Positions 15,023-23,906 of a stretch of 49,962 bases of DNA are shown piece after piece. The first letter of the stretch is position 1, and the number at the start of each line of letters is the position of its first letter. Source of the stretch: Methylocystis sp. (lineage in GTDB: Bacteria; Pseudomonadota; Alphaproteobacteria; Rhizobiales; Beijerinckiaceae); NCBI RefSeq assembly GCF_021731785.1, contig NZ_JAKFWS010000035.1, positions 1 through 49,962 on the forward strand, given 5' to 3'. The notes beneath the pieces are model-generated. The model was not told where the DNA came from, ran no database searches, and worked only from the letters and a program-made list of their open reading frames with translations. Both the position numbers and the translations under genes were made by a program.

Positions 15023-17475
15023 TGGACCTGGAAATAGACGGCATTGGCACAATCGAAATTGGTGACTCCTTTAAGGACATGTCGCCAGACGATCAAAATG
15101 CCTATGTCGATCACATCCGCGAGCAAGTCAGGCAGGGTAAGAAATCCGGCCTGCCTATGGGTGGCGACGCTCCAGCGCAAAGGGGGTCTAATATCGTCCA
15201 GGACGTTGCCCGGTCTATTCGCGGCGGCGTTCCATTCGGCTCGCGCATCGCGGCTCTGGCGAAGACCTACGAGCCGTTTACGGGCGGCGGGACGTATGCA
15301 GAGAACCTTGCTGCGGAACAAGCCAAGGAAGTGGAGCTTGCCGAGCGTGTGCCGATCGGCAATCTCGCCGGCAATCTGATCGGCGGCGCAGTCGTTCCGT
15401 TGGGGCCGCTTGCCAGGGTGGCGTCAATGCCTGCCTCCATCCCGGCGAAGTCGCTGCTCATGGGCGGGACCGGCGCGGCCTTTGGAGGGTTAGGCGGCGC
15501 TGGCGATGCGCGCGATCTGACGAACTTTCGAGAGGCGACCGAAGGCGCATTGACCGGCGCTGGTCTTGGCGGCGCGCTGGGCGGGACGGTCCCGGTCGTC
15601 GGCGCCGGGGCTGGGAAGGTCATCGGCGCGGTCGCCGCGCGTCGCGCTCCTGGCGCTCCGGCGCTATCGCCTGAAGCGACGCGCATTCTCGCTCGCGGCG
15701 TCAAAGCAGACACGCCGGAAGCGCTACGCAATGAGGCGTCGAGATTTGGCGACGAGGCTATGCTTGCCGATCTCGGGCCGGCGATGCTTGGCCGCACGCA
15801 AGGCGCGGCGCTAGCTTCGGACGAAGCTCGAGCCATCGTCAACAATGCGCTGCGGGAGCGATCTGCCGGAGCGTCAAACCGTATCCTTGGCTCGGCGCGG
15901 GAGAACCTCGGCCCTGCCGTTCCGCCTCGGGTCGCGGAAGAGGGCATTCGGACGGCTCGCGCCAAGCGGGACGCTAAGAATTACCCGCTCGCCTTCGGCA
16001 AGGCCGCTTATATGGACGCGCCGCCGCCGGTCGATACGTCGCGGCTGGTCAAATATCTGGATCAAAGCATCACGAAGGCTGAAGGCGACGAGTCGACGGC
16101 GCTTAAAGATTTGCGAAAGGCGCTGTTCAAGCCAAATCCAGATTTGCCGGAGAACATGCCGAAGGCGTCGGATTACGTCGTGCCGGCGCCAAAGGAAAAA
16201 ATCCTCGGCGCGCAAGACTATGTGCGCTCGCTCGGCGGCGTTATCGACACTGGCGGCGATTTAACGTCGCAGGGGCTCAACAAGGTTCGCGGCCTCGTCA
16301 ATCCTCGTGGGTTGCATCCCGACAAGATGCGCGAAGCCTTGGCGGAACAAGGCTATTTTGACCATATCTATGGGACGCCTGATCGCGCCATCGCCGAGTC
16401 GACGATACAGGATTTGTATGACGCTATCGGCGAGAACGCCAAGCGTGCATCTGACGCGGGCATTGATTGGCAGCGAACCGCGTCTCGAGAGCAACGCGCC
16501 GGAAAGACGCAAAGAGAATTTTGGGACGAAATGAAAGGGTTGGCGTTCGATGCGACGCCGCCTGCAACCGTTCCGAAGACCGAGGCCGAGAACCTCCACA
16601 AGATTAAGGGCGTTCTGGATGATCTGATTTCCGGCCAGCCGGCCTGGAGCCTCGGGCCTGGGCGGTTTACGCGCAAGGAAGGCGCTGTCATCGGCGCGCG
16701 CGGGTTGCTGAATGATCTGCTGCAGGCGCAAGTGCCCGGATATGAGAAGGCCAATCGCGTCTCTGAGGGCTACGCCAAGCGGCTGGAGGCTCTGGACCTC
16801 GGCGGCAAGGTTCTCGGCATGGGCCGCGATACGCCCTGGCCGGAAGAGCTGCAAAGCGCCATGTCGCGGATGACGCCGAAGGAGCAATCGGCGCTTCGCA
16901 TAAGAGCGCGCGGCGATATTGAGGAAAAGTTGCGCAAGTCGCTCAATGACGTGACGGCGAGCAAGGGCATTCTGAAAGGCGAAACCGACTTCAACCGCGC
17001 TAATCTTGGCCTGATATTCGGCGAAGAGCCTGCGGGGCAGTTTGCATCTCGCGTCGAGGCGGAAAAGAAATTCGCCAATACGCTTAGCGACGTGATCGGC
17101 AACTCGCAATCGGCGCAGCGGCTCGCGGCTCTTCGTGAATTCAAACCCGGGGCGATCGAGCTGCCTTCGTCTCCGCGTTCTGGGATTAAAGGCGCTGCGG
17201 TTCAAGTCGCCGAAGGACTTCTGTCGCGTCTGCTTCCCGATCGAACGGCGGCGGCTGGCGAAGCGGCAAGCGTTCTGACGAAGCAAGGCAAGGAACGGGA
17301 CGCGGCGATTAACGATCTCGCTGCTTGGCTGGCGGATCAGGAATTGCGACGTCGTGGGGCGTCGGCTGTTGGTCAACGCGCGGCGGTGGGTCTGCTCGGC
17401 CCGTTCTTTGGGCCACGCTTTGGGCTGGGCGCGCCTCAGGGGCAATCTGCCGGGCTTCTCGGGAGCGATTATTGA
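15022..17475 (+). CDS. Large phage ejection/internal virion-like protein
   Basis: 817 residues from ATG 15022, in a TAATG overlap; an ATG five codons upstream (15007) is also possible. The order is an acidic N-terminus (FKDMSPDDQNAYVDHIREQV), a long Gly/Ala-rich hydrophobic zone (GNLAGNLIGGAVVPLGPLAR, GALTGAGLGGALGGTVPVVG) able to cross membranes, then a long helical charged part. This architecture is typical of DNA-ejection or pore-forming internal proteins of podoviruses. It may form a pair with the preceding gene. A role in DNA entry is inferred. Confidence 0.5.
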   Translation: MDLEIDGIGTIEIGDSFKDMSPDDQNAYVDHIREQVRQGKKSGLPMGGDAPAQRGSNIVQDVARSIRGGVPFGSRIAALAKTYEPFTGGGTYAENLAAEQAKEVELAERVPIGNLAGNLIGGAVVPLGPLARVASMPASIPAKSLLMGGTGAAFGGLGGAGDARDLTNFREATEGALTGAGLGGALGGTVPVVGAGAGKVIGAVAARRAPGAPALSPEATRILARGVKADTPEALRNEASRFGDEAMLADLGPAMLGRTQGAALASDEARAIVNNALRERSAGASNRILGSARENLGPAVPPRVAEEGIRTARAKRDAKNYPLAFGKAAYMDAPPPVDTSRLVKYLDQSITKAEGDESTALKDLRKALFKPNPDLPENMPKASDYVVPAPKEKILGAQDYVRSLGGVIDTGGDLTSQGLNKVRGLVNPRGLHPDKMREALAEQGYFDHIYGTPDRAIAESTIQDLYDAIGENAKRASDAGIDWQRTASREQRAGKTQREFWDEMKGLAFDATPPATVPKTEAENLHKIKGVLDDLISGQPAWSLGPGRFTRKEGAVIGARGLLNDLLQAQVPGYEKANRVSEGYAKRLEALDLGGKVLGMGRDTPWPEELQSAMSRMTPKEQSALRIRARGDIEEKLRKSLNDVTASKGILKGETDFNRANLGLIFGEEPAGQFASRVEAEKKFANTLSDVIGNSQSAQRLAALREFKPGAIELPSSPRSGIKGAAVQVAEGLLSRLLPDRTAAAGEAASVLTKQGKERDAAINDLAAWLADQELRRRGASAVGQRAAVGLLGPFFGPRFGLGAPQGQSAGLLGSDY

Positions 17476-17927
17476 CGACTGACGCGGCGGAACCTGAAAA
17501 AACAGCCGGACAACAACGGGGGCGGTTTCCGCCCGGTGTCTCCGGCAATCCGGCGGGGCGTCCGAAAGGAGCGCGGCACCGGGCAACGCTGGCGGTCGAG
17601 GCTCTCCTTGAAGGCGAGGCGGAGGCTCTAAGCCGGAAGGCCATTGAAATGGCTTTGGCGGGCGACGGCGTCGCCCTGCGGCTGTGTCTCGAACGTCTTC
17701 TTCCTGCACGGCGCGACAGGCCAGTAAGCTTTGACCTTCCCAAGATCGAAACGGCTGCCGACGCAACCAAAGCGACCGGCGCAATCCTCTCTGCTGTCGC
17801 TTCCGGAGAGGTGACGCCAGTAGAGGCTGAATCCGTGTCAAAGATCGTCGAGGCTCATTTGAAGGCGCTCGAAGCCTCCGAATTTGAAGCCCGATTGTCG
17901 GCGCTTGAAAGCAAGGGCAAATCATGA
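17472..17927 (+). CDS. DUF5681 domain protein (small-terminase-like)
   Basis: 151 residues from a TTG start (17472) overlapping the previous stop. The N-terminus has the DUF5681 signature GRFPPGVSGNPAGRPKGARH. In alphaproteobacterial phages such proteins often sit just upstream of the large terminase and may act as small terminase subunits. No large terminase follows here. The remainder is helical (EALSRKAIEMALAGDGVALR, VEAHLKALEASEFEARL). If the element is a satellite, a TerS-like role in redirecting helper packaging is possible but unproven. Confidence 0.7.
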   Translation: MTTDAAEPEKTAGQQRGRFPPGVSGNPAGRPKGARHRATLAVEALLEGEAEALSRKAIEMALAGDGVALRLCLERLLPARRDRPVSFDLPKIETAADATKATGAILSAVASGEVTPVEAESVSKIVEAHLKALEASEFEARLSALESKGKS

Positions 17928-18202
17928 GGCCAACCGCAATGAACCGACTGGAAAAGCTCGAACATGCGCATGGCGTAAGTGGAAGTTCGATCCAACTCAT
18001 CGAGCGCATGATCGTTGACCCGAGGCAAGGCCAACTAAACCCGGAAGGCTATGTCGACAAGGCTGGGAACCGATGGACGCGGGAGCTTGGGGAGCAATTC
18101 AAAGATTTCCACGAGCGCGTGACGGCGGAAGCGATTGCACATGCGCATCCGAGGATTGCGGTGATTGTCGGGAATGATCGGGTGGAGGTTTCAAGCATAT
18201 AA
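17924..18202 (+). CDS. Hypothetical protein
   Basis: 92 residues from ATG 17924 (ATGA overlap); ATG 17939 is an alternative start. It begins with a short Leu-rich helix (MNRLEKLEHAHGVSG) of the kind seen in many small phage proteins near terminase genes. No family recognised. It is the last gene of the long plus-strand operon; 34 bp separate it from the convergent cargo gene. Confidence 0.5.
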   Translation: MRPTAMNRLEKLEHAHGVSGSSIQLIERMIVDPRQGQLNPEGYVDKAGNRWTRELGEQFKDFHERVTAEAIAHAHPRIAVIVGNDRVEVSSI

Positions 18203-18236
18203 ACCCCCGCGCCGCGCGTCGAGCTGTGCCTTCGCC

Positions 18237-19223
18237 CTATATTCCAGAATCTCCCTTTTTGTGTTGCGAGTCTGAATTTTCGTCTGACTTCGGTTGAGAC
18301 ATGATGGCTTTGTTTAGCTCGGCTCGAAAACTGACGATGTCGGCTACCATTTTCTTTTTTTGCTTTTCAAGTGCTTGCCCGACGATCTTTTCCACCTCTG
18401 CCCGAGACGCGTTAAAGAGCGCCATCCCAAGACTAATAAATTTTTTTTCTGCATCTTCGCATTTTGTAATCACAACCTGTGCCAGTGTTTCTGCACTTTC
18501 GTTTGAATAGGGAACGATTTGGCGCATTTGTGAGTGAAGGCATTTCGCGTGCTGCGCCCCTGCTTCCGATATTAGTTTTTGCCTTTCACGTTCCGACTCG
18601 CTGTCCGCTTGGCCATTTACCTGCGGCGGGGCTTCTTGTTCCGGCGCGGCGCGTTGGGGCATCGGCGTTGAATTCGACTGTCGCCTTGAGGGGGTTTGTC
18701 CATCTGCCTGCGCAACAGAACCCTGATTTTTTGGTCGATGCTTAACCAAACATTCAGCTAGTTTTTGAAGCAGAGGTTTTGTTCCTTCTAGACTAAACGC
18801 GTAGATATTTGTTCCTGAATACGCGTTCATCATTTGAGCTTCCATAAATGCATTAATGAGAGCCGAGTTAACGGGCATCTCTACCTTTGCAGTATTTGAA
18901 TTTAAAGGGAAGGCCCGGACTCTTACCGGCGCTCCTCCGTCAAATGAGAGGACTAAATCGATTTGCTTATTTGGAACAAAAGCCCAATCTTCCTTATGAA
19001 AACCTAAATACCAGCTACTATCAACCGTAATGGAAACAAACAGAGCAATTTGACTGTTGTATGTCGTGTAGGCGGCACAATGAGAGAAGCCATTGTTTGA
19101 ATCAGATGTATATAAGCCACCAACCCAATTTCCAATACGAAACTCTTCATACGGGCCGCGTGCAAATCCGGATGCGGAACTTAGTAGCCAAAGCATTAGT
19201 GCAAGCGTTAATAGTTGGTTCAA
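18237..19223 (-). CDS. Exported cargo protein of unknown function
   Basis: 328 residues with a signal peptide (MNQLLTLALMLWLLSSASGF). The N-terminal half has SHCAAYTTYNSQIALFVSIT, SSWYLGFHKEDWAFVPNKQ and a small-molecule-like motif region ending ALINAFMEAQMMNAYSG, a domain widespread but unnamed in alphaproteobacterial exported proteins. A Pro/Gln-rich linker and a charged helical C-terminus (VEKIVGQALEKQKKKMVADI) follow. The gene runs against the operon and is richer in A+T than its neighbours, consistent with lysogenic-conversion cargo. Function unknown. Confidence 0.7.
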   Translation of the reverse strand: MNQLLTLALMLWLLSSASGFARGPYEEFRIGNWVGGLYTSDSNNGFSHCAAYTTYNSQIALFVSITVDSSWYLGFHKEDWAFVPNKQIDLVLSFDGGAPVRVRAFPLNSNTAKVEMPVNSALINAFMEAQMMNAYSGTNIYAFSLEGTKPLLQKLAECLVKHRPKNQGSVAQADGQTPSRRQSNSTPMPQRAAPEQEAPPQVNGQADSESERERQKLISEAGAQHAKCLHSQMRQIVPYSNESAETLAQVVITKCEDAEKKFISLGMALFNASRAEVEKIVGQALEKQKKKMVADIVSFRAELNKAIMSQPKSDENSDSQHKKGDSGI

Positions 19224-19274
19224 TTTCGCCCCCTCGCAATATAGTTAGCTTCGCGGATCGGCTGGGAATTCAGA

Positions 19275-19562
19275 TTAGGCTGAATGCGATCGAGCCGCCA
19301 CCCAGCTTCCTGTCACGCTTCGAAGAATTCCCATCACTCCCTCCGCGCCGTGCCTCCGGCTTGCCTCTGTCAATCCACACGCAGGCAATTCCGGTTCGCC
19401 CGGCGTATGTGAGCGCTTGAAGGAATCCGTCGGGGACGGGAAGGACCTCAGGAAAGGGCTTTGGCTCCACACGGGAAATTCGCCCTCAGGATTGTAACGC
19501 ACGTGCACCTCCACTACAGGCCCGAAAGGCAACGCGCTGCGATGCTCAACGATGCGCGTCAT
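19275..19562 (-). CDS. Small protein coupled to the XRE gene, possibly frameshifted
   Basis: ATG 19562 overlaps the XRE stop (ATGA). The first 31 codons (MTRIVEHRSALPFGPVVEVH through EGEFPVW) look protein-like; after that, another frame (19270-19470) is more plausible: EPKPFPEVLPVPDGFLQALT, then YAGRTGIACVWIDRGKPEAR. A one-base shift at about 19465 would join them into one product of roughly 97 residues. A role as toxin or partner of the HTH protein is conceivable but not shown. Confidence 0.4.
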   Translation of the reverse strand: MTRIVEHRSALPFGPVVEVHVRYNPEGEFPVWSQSPFLRSFPSPTDSFKRSHTPGEPELPACGLTEASRRHGAEGVMGILRSVTGSWVAARSHSA

Positions 19563-19840
19563 TTGCGGCCCCTCTGCTTACTGCGATCCTTGCGCAACCG
19601 AACGCCGGGCCCCTCGCCATTCTCTTCAACGAAGATCACGCCGGCCTTTTCAAGGGCGGCGACGATCTTTGCCGCTGTATCGGCTCGGCCACCTAGTTCG
19701 CCGGTTTGCGCCTCAAGGCGACGAACCGTCACGATGGATAAGCCGCTTGCGTCCGCGAGATCGGTTTGTTTCCAGCCGATAAGTTCTCGCGCCGCCTTCA
19801 CTTGAAGAATTGATATGTGAAATATCTTTTCTGTTGACAT
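19559..19840 (-). CDS. XRE-family HTH repressor/antitoxin-like protein
   Basis: 93 residues from ATG 19840. Canonical Cro/CI HTH: VKAARELIGWKQTDLADASG, then LSIVTVRRLEAQTGELGGRA. A short basic tail follows. Transcription diverges from the plus-strand gene at 19952; a perfect palindrome lies in the shared upstream region, the expected site of autoregulation. Best candidate for the element's maintenance repressor; an antitoxin paired with the next gene is the alternative. Confidence 0.85.
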   Translation of the reverse strand: MSTEKIFHISILQVKAARELIGWKQTDLADASGLSIVTVRRLEAQTGELGGRADTAAKIVAALEKAGVIFVEENGEGPGVRLRKDRSKQRGRK

Positions 19841-19854
19841 CGGCCAATTCCTGA

Positions 19855-19873
19855 GTGATATTCTAAATATCAC
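19855..19873. promoter_or_regulatory. Operator-like palindrome upstream of the XRE gene
   Basis: GTGATATTCTAAATATCAC is a perfect inverted repeat (8-bp arms, 3-bp spacer) starting 15 bp upstream of the repressor ATG, in the divergent intergenic region. A related half-site-like GTGAAATAT lies inside the start of the gene. The likely ligand is the XRE protein itself. Confidence 0.65.
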
Positions 19874-19896
19874 AAGCCGCTCGCCAGAGCAAACAA

Positions 19897-19918
19897 CGCC
19901 GAAACTCTCATTTCGGCG
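19897..19918 (+). other. Hairpin in the leader of the divergent gene
   Basis: Arms CGCCGAAA (19897-19904) and TTTCGGCG (19911-19918) around a 6-base loop, 33 bp before the ATG at 19952. No U-run follows, so a 5'-leader structure is more likely than a terminator. Confidence 0.35.
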
Positions 19919-19951
19919 AACGCCCTCGGCTTGTCCAAAGGAGAAGCGCCG

Positions 19952-20224
19952 ATGCCCAGCACGTTCGATCGCTCCGCCATCATGAGAGCCGCGCATTTCA
20001 CCGCCCGCTGGCGGGTTCAGAGCGTTGGCGGCTCCTATCGTGAATGGTTCGCCAAGGCGCTGGCCTCGGAATGGAAAAAGGCCAAAGCCGCTCGGCTGCG
20101 CGAGGAAAGTAACGTCGGGCTTCCGGTCCGTTCCTGCTTCGCCGACCGCCCCGCGCCTCGCATGCCTCTATGCCGTCTCTACACCACGCATTCCGGCCGC
20201 ATCGCCGGAGCGTTCGCGGCCTGA
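19952..20224 (+). CDS. Hypothetical small protein, divergent from the repressor
   Basis: 90 residues from ATG 19952 with a strong ribosome-binding site (AAAGGAGAA). It begins STFDRSAIMRAAHFTARWRV, then SYREWFAKALASEWKKAKAA, a short basic domain common in small rhizobial phage or plasmid proteins. First gene of the rightward early cluster under the palindrome. Function unknown. Confidence 0.6.
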   Translation: MPSTFDRSAIMRAAHFTARWRVQSVGGSYREWFAKALASEWKKAKAARLREESNVGLPVRSCFADRPAPRMPLCRLYTTHSGRIAGAFAA

Positions 20225-20310
20225 CCTTCAGGACCGCCGACAAAGCGGCCGGGCGAGGCGCCTGTCAGCCTCTCCCGGCCTAACCACAACCAACTACGCA
20301 GGAGTCCGCC

Positions 20311-20703
20311 ATGGCTAAGACCAAAGATACCACAGACGAGACCCACGAGCGCCCTGGCGCTATTATCGAAGCGCTGCGCCAAGCCGGCGTTGATCGTGAA
20401 CTGACGATGCGGGTTTTCGGCTGCATCGAAGCCGAACGCGCCACGGCCATCGCGAAGGCGGCGCGCCTTTTCTACAATTCCGACGAAGACGACCCGATCA
20501 CTCCCGGCCAGTTCGACGACGAGCTTAACAACATGACGCGCCGCATGTGGGGCGTCGTCGCCGCGGTGGAAGGCGCCTTGGACGGGAGAGACGATTCTGT
20601 CGGCCAAGGAGTGCTACAGCTCGTTAATGACGCCGCGCAGGAAATGGAACGCCTCGCCGAGGCGTTCGACGCGGAGCAATGGCTCTCGAAGGAGCCGGCA
20701 TGA
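20311..20703 (+). CDS. Hypothetical acidic protein
   Basis: 130 residues, helical and acidic: ELTMRVFGCIEAERATAIAK, NSDEDDPITPGQFDDELNNM and DAAQEMERLAEAFDAEQWLS. Good Shine-Dalgarno (GCAGGAG) before the ATG. Its stop overlaps the next small gene (ATGA). No family recognised. Confidence 0.6.
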   Translation: MAKTKDTTDETHERPGAIIEALRQAGVDRELTMRVFGCIEAERATAIAKAARLFYNSDEDDPITPGQFDDELNNMTRRMWGVVAAVEGALDGRDDSVGQGVLQLVNDAAQEMERLAEAFDAEQWLSKEPA

Positions 20704-20846
20704 CCGCGCCCGTCAACGCCACGCTCCCGCAGTTATGGCTCTGCGTTCAACGGCTGAGGCTCGCGCGTTGGGCTTTTTGCCTCAGCCGAGCCTCGCGCCG
20801 CCTTGCCGAATGGATCATGCCCGAGGATTTGCGGCGTAAGCTGTGA
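20700..20846 (+). CDS. Small Leu/Arg-rich protein
   Basis: 48 codons from an ATG that overlaps the previous stop (ATGA): MTAPVNATLPQLWLCVQRLR, then RASRRLAEWIMPEDLRRKL. Translational coupling and position support it; the product is short, with two basic amphipathic helices. Function unknown. Confidence 0.45.
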   Translation: MTAPVNATLPQLWLCVQRLRLARWAFCLSRASRRLAEWIMPEDLRRKL

Positions 20847-20898
20847 GGGATTAGGCTTCCGCAACTAGCCGGCTTTGATCTCCTCTTTGCCGGCGCAG

Positions 20899-20936
20899 AA
20901 CGCCCCGACCGTGGATGTAACGGCGGGGCGTTTTTT
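20899..20936 (+). terminator. Rho-independent terminator
   Basis: Stem AACGCCCCG (20899-20907) and CGGGGCGTT (20924-20932) followed by a run of T to 20936. It ends the rightward cluster that starts at 19952. Confidence 0.75.
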
Positions 20937-20981
20937 GGTGCTGGGCATGGAAACCGCAATCAACAAGGCCATATTCCGGGC

Positions 20982-21137
20982 ATGACCAAAAAAGCAAAAA
21001 AGCCTATTGTCGATGCTGACCTTAAAGCTATCGACAGATGGGACACTGAAGGCGGCGCTCCCGCATCCGGCGACCGGTCGACCAAGGGCCCCAAAACGCC
21101 CCCGCGACACCGACCAGCTCGCCAAGTTCGTCGTTGA
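20982..21137 (+). CDS. Small protein with a probable frameshift
   Basis: From ATG 20982: MTKKAKKPIVDADLKAIDRW, 51 residues in the open frame. At about 21093 a one-base shift would give a better continuation, RPRDTDQLAKFVVDVATGED, a segment typical of small rhizobial mobile-element proteins. Either the gene is broken or two remnants touch. From 21140 to 21500 no convincing gene is visible on either strand. Confidence 0.35.
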   Translation: MTKKAKKPIVDADLKAIDRWDTEGGAPASGDRSTKGPKTPPRHRPARQVRR

Positions 21138-21515
21138 CGTGGCTACCGGTGAGGACCGCACGCCACAGGGTAACTGACCTCTATCCCGGTCGTCGACGCG
21201 ATGTTGTAGCGCGGCTGGAGATTGCGCGGCTGGCCGATCAGGTCGGCGAGGCGCTGGAGCTCTTCCCAAGAGAGATGCTGTGTGAAGCGTCCGCACTTCG
21301 TGAGAGCTTAGCGAGAACCTCCGCGTCAGCAACTGTCGCCGGCTCAGGAATGTTGCGCAGAATTTCAATTGGAAATACTGCGACCCGCAGTTTGGCACGT
21401 CGAATAATCATGTCATTCGAACAGCTTAAATTGCGGTAGATGCAAGCTCTTGCTCGGCGCGAGTTTATATGAGCAAAATGTTTGAATTTATTATTTGAAT
21501 AGTGGGGAGGTAGAA

Positions 21516-21935
21516 TTGCTTAAGATCATCTGCTTCTGCATTTTTGCCGTTGTCGGCCTTTCCGGTTGCGCAACTATAACTCGCGGCACCACCCAACCAG
21601 TTGCGATCAATACACCCGGCGTTACTGACGCTCAATGCACCCTGGTTTCTTCGACAATCGGCACGGTGACTTTGAGCACGCCAGGCGTAGTGACCTTGCC
21701 GAAGGGCTCTGAGAGCGTGACAATTCGCTGCAGCAAGCACTGTTACAACGACGGCTCGGGGATCCTGTCCTCTAACATGGAGAGCATGGCAATGGGCAAC
21801 GTTGTGGCGGGCGGAGTCATTGGTCTTGGAGTAGACGCCGCGACCGGAGCGATGAATAAATATGCGCCGCAGGCCGATATCCTGATGACGCCAGACGGAT
21901 CGTGCGCCCCGCTGTCGAAGTCACGGAAAAAATAG
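21516..21935 (+). CDS. Lipoprotein of unknown function
   Basis: TTG start at 21516 chosen because GGGGAGG lies 5 bp upstream. The 139-residue product has a lipoprotein signal (LKIICFCIFAVVGLSGC, lipobox LSGC), then TRGTTQPVAINTPGVTDAQC and a Gly-rich hydrophobic segment (MGNVVAGGVIGLGVDAATGA). Comparable small lipoproteins occur on many mobile elements. It would be attached to a membrane; a surface-exclusion role is one guess. It is the last gene before the tRNA end. Confidence 0.7.
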   Translation: MLKIICFCIFAVVGLSGCATITRGTTQPVAINTPGVTDAQCTLVSSTIGTVTLSTPGVVTLPKGSESVTIRCSKHCYNDGSGILSSNMESMAMGNVVAGGVIGLGVDAATGAMNKYAPQADILMTPDGSCAPLSKSRKK

Positions 21936-22145
21936 CGGAATGCAATCACTGCCGCCACGTGCTCAGGGGCGCCTTCGCGAAGATCGTGGATGAATCCTTC
22001 AGCGCAACCTTGCTGACGTTGCCGACCTCTTTGAGTGCGTGGCGAAGATCGTCGGCCTAGGCGTTGTGCATTGGGCCAAGGGGTCCGCTATGGGTCCGCA
22101 TTCCAGCGGCCGTAGGTCTGTCTTTGTCACAACTTTTTGATTCCA

Positions 22146-22222
<77 letters not shown>

Positions 22223-22268
22223 GTCCGACCAGCGTGCGAGCGCTGCTTGGAACGAGCGGTGCGAATAA

Positions 22269-23492
<1,224 letters not shown>

Positions 23493-23641
23493 GCGCTTTC
23501 GCCATAGTCCCCAAGCTTTCGTCTGCATGCGGCGATCCGGCGCGACGCGCCAAGACCGGCTGCTCAAGGGGCCGCGACTCTGCCCGAGGCCTTTGCTTGG
23601 GCGCGACAAGAGGAACATTCTTTGCAAGTTGGGGTTACACT

Positions 23642-23676
23642 GTCTGAACGACTGATTCTCTGAAAGAGGTTCAGAC
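23642..23676 (+). other. Inverted repeat downstream of mdh
   Basis: GTCTGAAC (23642-23649) and GTTCAGAC (23669-23676) are perfect inverted arms around a 19-base loop, 150 bp after mdh and 22 bp before a small ORF. No T-run follows, so a protein-binding site or mRNA structure is as likely as a terminator. Confidence 0.35.
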
Positions 23677-23697
23677 TTGCAAGATGGATATCAAGCC

Positions 23698-23823
23698 ATG
23701 TTTGACCCTGACGCCTATGGCTTTGTCAAAGTTATCGCTATAGCGGGCACGCTCTACTTTGCGGCGCGCGCGGCGATCCTTATTGGGCTTGCGGCGATAA
23801 ACGCCGTCGCTCTGCTGCCATAA
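23698..23823 (+). CDS. Possible small membrane protein
   Basis: 41 codons: MFDPDAYGFVKVIAIAGTLY then FAARAAILIGLAAINAVALL. A single hydrophobic helix occupies most of it. No convincing ribosome-binding site is seen. It fills the otherwise empty 415-bp interval after mdh; support is only compositional. Confidence 0.35.
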   Translation: MFDPDAYGFVKVIAIAGTLYFAARAAILIGLAAINAVALLP

Positions 23824-23906
23824 GTTATTAGTGCAGAGTTGTTAGCTGGAGTCCAAAACGGGTTCGCGCGAATAGTGCTTTACGATTTTAGTTGATCGAA
23901 CCGGGG

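Noticed and set aside
16261-18009. 582-codon open frame on the minus strand
   Set aside because: Antisense to the 817-residue ejection-like gene, Arg/Pro/Leu-rich composition without motifs; a GC-codon shadow.
21940-22145. Integrase remnant next to the tRNA end
   Set aside because: Short open frame without recombinase motifs; nothing supports it beyond its position.
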